In this document: positions 56,991 to 64,000 of the stretch, piece by piece
Layout of the letters: each line of letters begins with the position of its first letter
Position numbering within the stretch: position 1 is the stretch's first letter
NCBI GenBank assembly: GCA_023101885.1
Contig: JALPQD010000632.1
Span: forward strand, 777,637 to 841,636
Direction: 5' to 3'
DNA from: Typhlomys cinereus
Lineage: Eukaryota; Chordata; Mammalia; Rodentia; Platacanthomyidae
Length of the DNA stretch: 64,000 nucleotides
Notes under the pieces: model-generated
Seen by the model: only the letters and a program-made list of their open reading frames with translations
Told to the model about the DNA's origin: nothing
Databases searched by the model: none
Made by a program: the position numbers and the translations under genes

Positions 56991-57989
56991 GTTACTCCCC
57001 CTTTTGACTTCTGCCACAAATAGGATAATGATATGATACAAAAGATCTCCTTTCAGCTTGCATCCTTGAGAGAGAAGACATTGGGAAGAGACTCACAGTT
57101 TAGAAAGAGAACACCTGAACTTAGTCTTTACAGAGTGTCCAACTATACTGCAATTTATCTGTATACAAATGAATGAATAGTGAATCCGTTTTTTTTTTTA
57201 ATATGTCACTGGGAATTAGGGATTACTTGTTACCACAGCAAGAGCTGACAATTATAATATTAAAGTAAAATAAATCCACTAAACAAAAATGTATGGCTTT
57301 CTGGATGAAAATATCAGTGTAAGCCTTTAAAATAAATGTGCCCTGGTCACATATATTGGCTGTACCATCTCTCATTCGACATACAAATTATTTGCTAAAA
57401 AGACTAAAAAGAGAAGAAAAATGAAATGGAATCAATATTGTGTAAGAGCCTGCCTTCTGTGGCCTAGATTGTCAGGCAGACTCTGACAAATGAAGGCTGA
57501 TGGATGGAAAAGCACAATATTGTTTAGTTGAGTTTCTTTCTCTTTCCACTCATGCTGGGTGACTATTCTTTTATTTATCTACAATTAGGTTTGCTGGACC
57601 ACTGCGAAACAGCTCTTTTTCACTGTAACTGCATGCTGTCAAGTACGCACCAAACTGATTGACAAAGAATGACAGGTTCTCTCTTTCACTTCTGGGCTAA
57701 TCAAGGGCAGCACACCAAAGCAAACAATTTTTTTTTATGATTTAGAGATTGATGGATTTCAGAAATAATCTGTTGAAATATACGAAGTATAATGCAGCAC
57801 TGCTTTTTAAAATGGCAAGTGCTATGAAACTGAGAAGATATATTCCACCAACCCACATAGTTGGCAAAGTTCAATACCAACAAAAGAATAGACCTAGAGA
57901 AACACTCGCGAGTTCACACTGTTAAAACAGGAGTTGGAAAGTCAATCATTAGTACATTTCCTGTTGCAAACAACATTACACCAAAAGTT
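56991..57989. other. AT-rich unique intronic DNA
   Basis: No element or exon recognised. Confidence 0.5.
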
Positions 57990-58680
57990 CATTGTTTCAT
58001 TCATTTAATGATAATGACAGATAACATTTGTTAAACCCTTTTCTGGATGTCAGCCATGTAAATGTGAAGAAAGCACACACTTTCCTATCTTCTTGAAACC
58101 TTAATTCCAATGGGATCATAAACAATAGAAGACAAATTATGACCCATCTGAGAGTGAAATTTGTTGAAGAGTAAAACATAAAGTGCTAGATATTGCTAGA
58201 AGATAAATGGCTGGGATAATGGGAGGATATCTGTGGTTGTTTTAGATTATACCTCTAAGGAAAGCCTCCTAGAGAAGGTAAAATTGAATAGAGATCCACT
58301 GGAAGTTAGAGAACAAATCAAGTAGATATTGGTGGCAAGAATAATCCATGCAGAAGTAACAACAAGTTCAAAGACCTTCAGCACAAGTATATATCTGATC
58401 TGATGTTAACAAAAGATGATGGCAGGCTAAGTGGAGTCTAGTGACCAAGGGAACAGAAGAAACCCATAGCTGGTCAGGGAAAGGGATGCTTCCTGCAGGG
58501 AACCCTGATGAAGGCTTCAGCTGATTTCCTGAAATTCTGAACCACCAAAAGTCTTTCAATAGAGCAGTGCTCTAATCTGACTTAATTTTGATAGGTTATT
58601 CTACCTGCCTTTTAAAGATTAGACTGAAACTGATAGAAAGCAGAAGATAGTAGATATCCATAGATGTTTTTAAAAAGTGC
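57990..58680 (-). mobile_element. L2 LINE remnant, minus strand
   Basis: CATTCATTTAATGATAATGAC, CCTTTTCTGGATGTCAGCC, AAAGCCTCCTAGAGAAGG, CCATGCAGAAGTAACAACAAGTTCAAAGACC and GCTCTAATCTGACTTAATTTTGATAGGTTATTCTACC track reverse-oriented L2 over nearly 700 bp. Confidence 0.72.
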
Positions 58681-58849
58681 TGCATTTACATAGCTTTGAG
58701 GGAAGTGTTCATTTATGGGAATCAAAATCTTTTACTTCGAGAAATTTGTATACAATGTAGCTTTTAGTGTGGATAACAGCTCTGATTTGGTGCTCTATCA
58801 ATGTGGAACACTGCTGAAAGAATGTTCTCTTAAATTGGAACCCTCCATT
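58681..58849. other. Short unique intronic DNA
   Basis: Nothing recognised. Confidence 0.5.
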
Positions 58850-59190
58850 GTAGTTATTCTTTCTTTCTGCTGCTGAGACAACACTCATGCAAACAGAAAA
58901 GGGGAGATTTCTTTGTCTTAGTATTCCAGAGGAGAGATCTAGTCCATTATGGAAGAAATGACATGGCTGACAGCAAAAACTGGAGGCTGATTCAGGTTAC
59001 AGCTATCATCATGGAAGGAGAAGGCAAAAAAGGCAATTGCTGCGGAAGCAGGGTGGAGTTACTAAAACCTCAAGGCCTTTCTCCAGCAAGGCTCTATCTA
59101 CTAAAGGTGCTGCTGACTTTCCAAACATCAATGTAAGTATCAGCTAAGGATTCAAACTCATGACACCCTCCAAGTCTCACTACTTCTCTA
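58850..59190 (-). mobile_element. ERVL/MaLR-type LTR, minus strand (family uncertain)
   Basis: TTCTGCTGCTGAGACAACACTCATGC, GGGGAGATTTCTTTGTC, TATGGAAGAAATGACATGG and the GCAGGGTGGAG block resemble reverse-oriented rodent ERVL-group LTRs. No coding region. Confidence 0.5.
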
Positions 59191-59907
59191 AGTCTTATTG
59201 ATGAATAGTAACTGAGGTTATCTAGATTATGAACTGTTTGCAATAGAAGCTTTAGAAACCACAAAGCCTCAAGTATAAACTAAAGTACTTGCAATATGAA
59301 CTTTTGTAGAAAAAGTTGGCCAAAAGTTGATTTAGATAAATGGTTAACTCGAGACTTTTTGGTTCAAAATATCTCAATTCCACAATGCAAACAATATCAA
59401 AATATTACAGTAGAACCCATAGAATATTATTTTAAATAGATTATAAATCCAATTGAATAATTATGTGGGTAGGTTTTTCTAATGGTCAATAATTAGCAAT
59501 AAGCATTTGCCTGTAAACTCTTTATTCAGGGTCATGGAGTGAGTCAAAGAATGTATAATTAAATTGGAGAAAAGCAATCAGCATATTTGTTTTTCTAAGA
59601 AGGGCCAAGAAGGAAATATTTGAGATTTTTGGAGCTTTTTGTTTCCTTTCACACCAATGTGACATACATAAAGACAGAGATAATACACAAAAAGTGATGT
59701 GCTATATTAACATTTTATTTACAAAAACAAGTGCAGGATTAAATTTGACTCACAGTTTGCTGATTCTTTAGTATATTATAGTATGGCTGAAAATAATGAA
59801 GCTAGGGTGAAAAATATTTGAGCATAAGTATTATTTATGAGTTAAGTTTTAGTATACTTAATTATATAGGGATTGAAAAACATACATGTTAATATGATCA
59901 AAGAGTT
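59191..59907. other. AT-rich unique intronic DNA
   Basis: No element or exon recognised. Confidence 0.5.
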
Positions 59908-59922
59908 AGAAATCCTCTCTGT
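59908..59922. repeat. Left target-site duplication of short L1
   Basis: AGAAATCCTCTCTGT, identical to 60444-60458. Confidence 0.96.
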
Positions 59923-60443
59923 GGGGGCGGTAAGAGTGTAAGAGCAAAAGGATGGGAGGAGCAATGATATGTAAGATACTCCATACTAGTTAGGGCTGAA
60001 GCAATCATAATTGGGCTTTGCATGCCCTGCGCATTGTCCAACACACTGTTGACCTCACAAAGTCTAGCATCTGCTAAAGGCACCAAGATCCTTGGAGGCA
60101 AGGGATTGGCAGCCACAGCAGTGTTCCTATACCTAAGGGGAACACAGGAAAGGGTTCAGGGAAAGGCCACTGGGTCCTTGTACGTCATTGGAGAGGAGGG
60201 CCCAGAGGAAAATCAGGCATGCACAAGAAAGGACTCTCTGGGAATTGGGGCGGGAGGCACTGGGGGATGGGAAGGGAGGGGGGTGGGGAGGGGGAGCAGG
60301 GGGTACGGGGAGAGGAGGAGGGAGGGAGGGAACTGGTGTACCTATTAAGTTTGTATGAGGTGAAATAATAATAAAAATGTATTAATAATAAAAAATAAAT
60401 AAATATGTGTATATATGTAAACAAAAAAAAAAAAAGAAAAAAA
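59923..60443 (+). mobile_element. 5'-truncated L1 (3'UTR only) with perfect 15-bp target-site duplication
   Basis: Starts GGGGGCGGTAAGAGTG within the 3'UTR (compare 54591 in the large L1). It contains the G-rich tract at 60238-60331 and ends GTATGAGGTGAAATAATAATAAAA. The tail runs on as TTAATAATAAAAAATAAATAAATATG...A13, an unusually complex A-rich tail. Exact flanking duplications mark its borders. Confidence 0.96.
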
Positions 60444-60458
60444 AGAAATCCTCTCTGT
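60444..60458. repeat. Right target-site duplication of short L1
   Basis: AGAAATCCTCTCTGT, identical to 59908-59922. Confidence 0.96.
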
Positions 60459-60578
60459 CCCTGTACATAAGCAATCAAACTTTGGTCAATTTTGTATATT
60501 TTTTTCTATGTTGAAAATGGATAATATTGGAATAGGAAATGAATTCATGGGTAACATTGCCAAAACGAATTACTCTGG

Positions 60579-60934
60579 TGTTATGGTTTACAATGTGAGT
60601 TGTCCCCCGTAGGATCATGTGGTTGAATCCTTAACTGCTGCAAGGAGGTGGAGCTTTGCTGGAGAAGGCAGTTCCAGGACATGGGCCTTGAGGTTGGTTA
60701 GCTCAGCCTTGCTTGAGTGAGTGAGTCTGTTCTTCAGCTTGCAGCAGCTTTCAGCCTCCATGTCTGCAGTGACCTAGGCCACCTCCAGCTTCTGCTACCA
60801 GCCATGCCTTTCCAGCCATGAAGGACTCTTTCTCCCCTCTGGAGCTGTAAGCTGAACAAATCTCCCTGTTTTTCCCTTTAAGTTGTTTGAGCCTCAGTGG
60901 TATCACACAGCAGCAGATAAAAGTAACTGGTACA
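60579..60934 (+). mobile_element. ORR1-like MaLR solo LTR with 5-bp target-site duplication
   Basis: 356 bp starting TGTTATGG and ending GGTACA, flanked by TCTGG at 60574-60578 and 60935-60939. GTTGTCCCCCGTAGGATCATGTGG, AAGGAGGTGGAGCTTTGC and CCCTTTAAGTTGTTTGAGCC match ORR1 order. Its solo state implies recombination between two LTRs. Confidence 0.92.
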
Positions 60935-60939
60935 TCTGG

Positions 60940-61945
60940 GTTGTGAACTGCACTATGCAGATATATTATGATGCATAAACTACGAATTCCCAGTAGGCAA
61001 CAACTGGCTCACTTGTTCATTCCCTAAGAAACACTTGTAACCGAGAAAGTCTCTTTAGTGTATCTTTCTGTTTCTCCCTGTGGTATAAGGTATTGAATCT
61101 TTGGGCACACAAGGCTTCCTAGACATAGTGCTAACAGTACCTGAATGAATATCCTGCCTTTGAATCTGTCTAACTGGTGCTCCTGTTTCTAGCTGGACTT
61201 GATGCTGAGTGTGATCAATGATAGTTTTAGGCAGTTGTACCTAAACTAATAAAACTCCTTGATGGGTTTTAAGATCATCAATTCTAAGACCAACCTTGTA
61301 TTTCTTTATCCAGTAATAAACACATTGTGCAAACCAGGATATGCCATTATCTAATTAGCAGCACTTTGTAGTTAGTGACAAAATATTGATGCATATTCTA
61401 TCAGTCATGTTTTAGAAGCAGTGAAATATGGGAGGAATGAGGCCCTTCAAATGATTTAGCACATGCAAAGGTAAAATTAACTGCTTTAATTTATTGAAAA
61501 TATATTAAGTATAGCACTTTGCTTGCACTTAAAATAAATCATTCAAATTAATCCTACTCAATCTCTATTGTAGAACCTTTTGTCCTATATTATTATCATT
61601 CTTTGGGTGAAAATACCTATAGTCATTCAAGTTTAGATGTCTTACCTAATGTACAAGCTAATAGATTGTGGATTGGAGATTTGAGCATGTGTTTGTTCCA
61701 TGTAAATTCTGATGTATAACTGCTACACTAAAGGTTATTTGAAATAGCTTCAATATGATGCTAATATAAAATTAGGTTTTATTGGGTGAGTCCCCGAGTT
61801 TAGAATTCAAACAAAAAATGTTCTGAGATTGTTGACATCACTTAGCATGTAAGGCACCTTCTCCAAACCTAGAAGCCCACATGGTGGAAGGAGAGAAGTA
61901 ACTTTGAAATATTGTCCTCTGACCTCACAATGCTTCATAGTATAC
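60940..61945. other. AT-rich unique intronic DNA
   Basis: 61500-61600 weakly resembles reverse-oriented MIR or L2. Nothing else seen. Confidence 0.45.
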
Positions 61946-62020
61946 ATTGATGTGATTTCCTCTCTCTCCCTCTCTCTCCTTTTCTTTCTCTATCTCATTC
62001 TCTCTTTCTCTCTCTCAATT
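61946..62020. repeat. C/T-rich low-complexity run
   Basis: CCTCTCTCTCCCTCTCTCTC...TCTCTCTC, a pyrimidine-rich simple repeat. Confidence 0.9.
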
Positions 62021-63069
62021 CCTCAACCTCAGACCTACTGTCATACGGCTAGACAATTTTTGTTTACAAGACCACTGGCTACAGTTTTGTATTTTGTAGA
62101 ATGCTTTATAGAATCCCTGGTCTCCATCCCCAAAAATTCTGTTAGAACTTCTTCTTTTATGTCTAACAAACAAAATATCTTCAGAACTTCAGTCCAGTTC
62201 TTTAAGATACAATTCCTCAGAGCTAAGAAGCAATACTTTCCTGAGCACATGAATGAGACAATTCACCATGCATGATCTCCATTTCCATATGACTTATTTT
62301 TCTTTCAGTGTGAGTAATATCATATCTTCATACATTATTTCAACTGTATTTTAGCACATCACTTATTGTGATGTAAATAATTGAGCCAAATGTGGGTTGT
62401 TATGGATTTTAGCCATAATAGAAGATTTTTGGTTCCTGGATACACAGCCCCAAATACAGTTTTAAATCTATGAAAGAGATTAGAACCAGAATGGATTCTT
62501 TGGAGCAGAGAAGTACATAGAAAAGAAAGTAATTTTGACATATCTCTGAAACTTTGCCTAATATTTGTGTTATTTTAAACCAAAATAGCAAATCGCTAAG
62601 CTATTATTCAGAACTTATGTTACGTCCATATGGTAATTGGACATAATTCTTGAAGTTTGTATGGAAACTATTTGTTGAAAATGTAACTATTATTAAATAG
62701 TAGAAGTTCTTTTTAAAGCATTAAACAATAGTTAAGGTACTTTACGTTAACAAGGAAGAAAAGAGCAATTTAATTCTGACTTAATGATTGACATACTTTT
62801 CAAACAAAACTAAAAGCATGCTTTTTATTATTGGGTGCTATACTAAAATTATATTCATCATCTCAAACAGCTTTCTAAGTTTGTTTTTCATAAGTTACAT
62901 GCATAAACAATCAAATGCATAATTGAATTAAAATGTATATAAAAGCAAAACAAAAGACCTGAATATTCTCTCCTGAATATCCTTTCTTTAAACAGCTATA
63001 GAGAACAAAGCCAATCCAAAGGGTTCTGAAATCAAAGAAAAGAATTGTGACAGAACCAATCTTTTTTTA
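62021..63069. other. AT-rich unique intronic DNA
   Basis: No element or exon recognised. Confidence 0.5.
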
Positions 63070-63620
63070 AAATAAATGTAATGGAATATCTATTTTTTTC
63101 TGTCCCATATTACACCACCACATTATCCTTCTTCCCAAGAGGAGACTTCTTCCCAGCCACCACCTTCCTACCCCCAGTGTCCCTTCTTGTGTATGTGTCC
63201 CACTAAGTCCAACAGGGGACGTGTGCTTTTGCATGTCTCTAGGTACCTGGTGCATCACAGACAACTCTTAAATCAGGTACCACTGATACCTCAGGGACAG
63301 CTTTCTCTGGCCGGTTTTGATCATCAGTGATCATTCTGTGATTAATAGGACCAACTGCAGTCCTCCCTTGTTCATGAAGCTGCAATGCTGGGTTCAATCA
63401 TGTGTAGGTGTACTTGGTGGCAGTGTGCTCCTGGTTGTATTGATTTTATGACTAGGATTTCTGTGGTTAGTGCTCCTCCCCATAATCTGGTTCTCTCTTC
63501 TGATCCATAGTCAGATGTGTTATCTATTGCACCACTGACTTGCGACCCCCACATACTATCTATTCCCTTCTCTATTCTGTACCCTGGACTTGGCATGTGT
63601 AGTGGGGGAGCTTTGTATGC
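63070..63620. other. Unassigned moderate-GC block, possibly an old LINE 3' region
   Basis: About 550 bp of higher GC than its surroundings, with GCACCACTGACTTGCGACCC and several T/C-rich stretches. Open frames on the minus strand (up to 74 codons) show no recognisable domain. An old L1 UTR or other retroelement is the likeliest identity. Confidence 0.3.
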
Positions 63621-64000
63621 CCCCTTTTTATGGTTTAATATTCCTTACCCACTTGCATTCCCTTCTTAAAACATTTTCATTTGTTATAGTCAGCATGTTA
63701 GTCTTCTTCTTTATCTAGTATACTATACTTGATCTGTACACTCAAAATTCTTATGATTACTATGAATTCAACAAAGATACTATTGTATGTTGATTCTTTG
63801 AAATGCTATTTATAAAAGTTAGAAAAAAGAATAATGGATGTGTGTCTTAAGATGCACATAATTTAGAATTTTGCTATATTTTACAACCTACAGAGAGCTT
63901 AACAATCACTAAGAGAAAGTAAATGATCTAGTGGAAAACTGAACTAAGTAAGTGGAGAGCCAATTCACATGAAGAACAAAATGGAATGTTCCTAAAACAC
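63621..64000. other. AT-rich unique intronic DNA
   Basis: No element or exon recognised. Confidence 0.5.

Larger units (their letters stand above)
44969..64000 (-). other. Dmd: Dmd intron 48 (3' part of the intron; 5' end outside the window)
   Basis: Everything right of exon 49 is intron 48. Exon 48 is not in the window. The intron carries the large plus-strand L1, which is antisense to Dmd. Confidence 0.9.

Overview
This window is mammalian nuclear DNA, from a rodent judging by its repeats. It lies entirely inside the X-linked dystrophin gene (Dmd), which is read on the minus strand. Two coding exons are recognisable. Exon 50 is at 27049-27157 (109 bp, phase 0 to 1) and exon 49 is at 44867-44968 (102 bp, phase 0 to 0). 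Both have canonical AG/GT splice signals and the same lengths as in human. Everything else is intron: the first 27 kb downstream of exon 50 (intron 50, 1-27048), a complete 17,709-bp intron 49 (27158-44866), and the last 19 kb of intron 48 (44969-64000). I see no other gene, RNA gene or CRISPR array.

The rodent assignment rests on L1 elements with a monomeric GC-rich 5' region, many MT- and ORR1-like MaLR solo LTRs, ID and ID-B1 (B4-like) SINEs, and an abundant ID-headed, (CA)n-tailed SINE family. I cannot name the species. A non-murid lineage (dipodoid or geomyoid, for example) is possible but unproven.

Layout. Intron 50 holds an old sense-oriented (minus) L1 at about 3.39-9.23 kb, with its 5' monomers still present, a roughly 2 kb internal deletion, and a second, 5'-truncated L1 nested inside it with an 18-bp target-site duplication. 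Clusters of MT-like LTRs, microsatellites, MIR and MER5 follow up to exon 50. Intron 49 holds a 512-bp polypurine tract 1.3 kb upstream of exon 50, a (TG)n-bearing tandem duplication, more SINEs, L2 and MIR, a small L1, an ORR1-like LTR, and a 0.94-kb poly(A)-tailed noncoding insertion that splits a SINE. Intron 48 holds the largest L1 (49318-55066, antisense to Dmd, exact 15-bp target-site duplication, disabled by stops and frameshifts), a short L1 with a perfect 15-bp duplication, an ORR1-like solo LTR with TG...CA ends and a 5-bp duplication, and L2 remnants.

The only genes with a working role here are the two Dmd exons. They encode the end of the last central-rod spectrin-like repeat before hinge 3 and the start of hinge 3. 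I found no undescribed gene system. The most unusual items are the orphan poly(A)-tailed insertion at 40.4-41.3 kb, the surviving L1 monomer promoter in sense orientation, the amino-acid changes in exon 50, and a short retroviral-protease-like open stretch at 20.4-20.7 kb.
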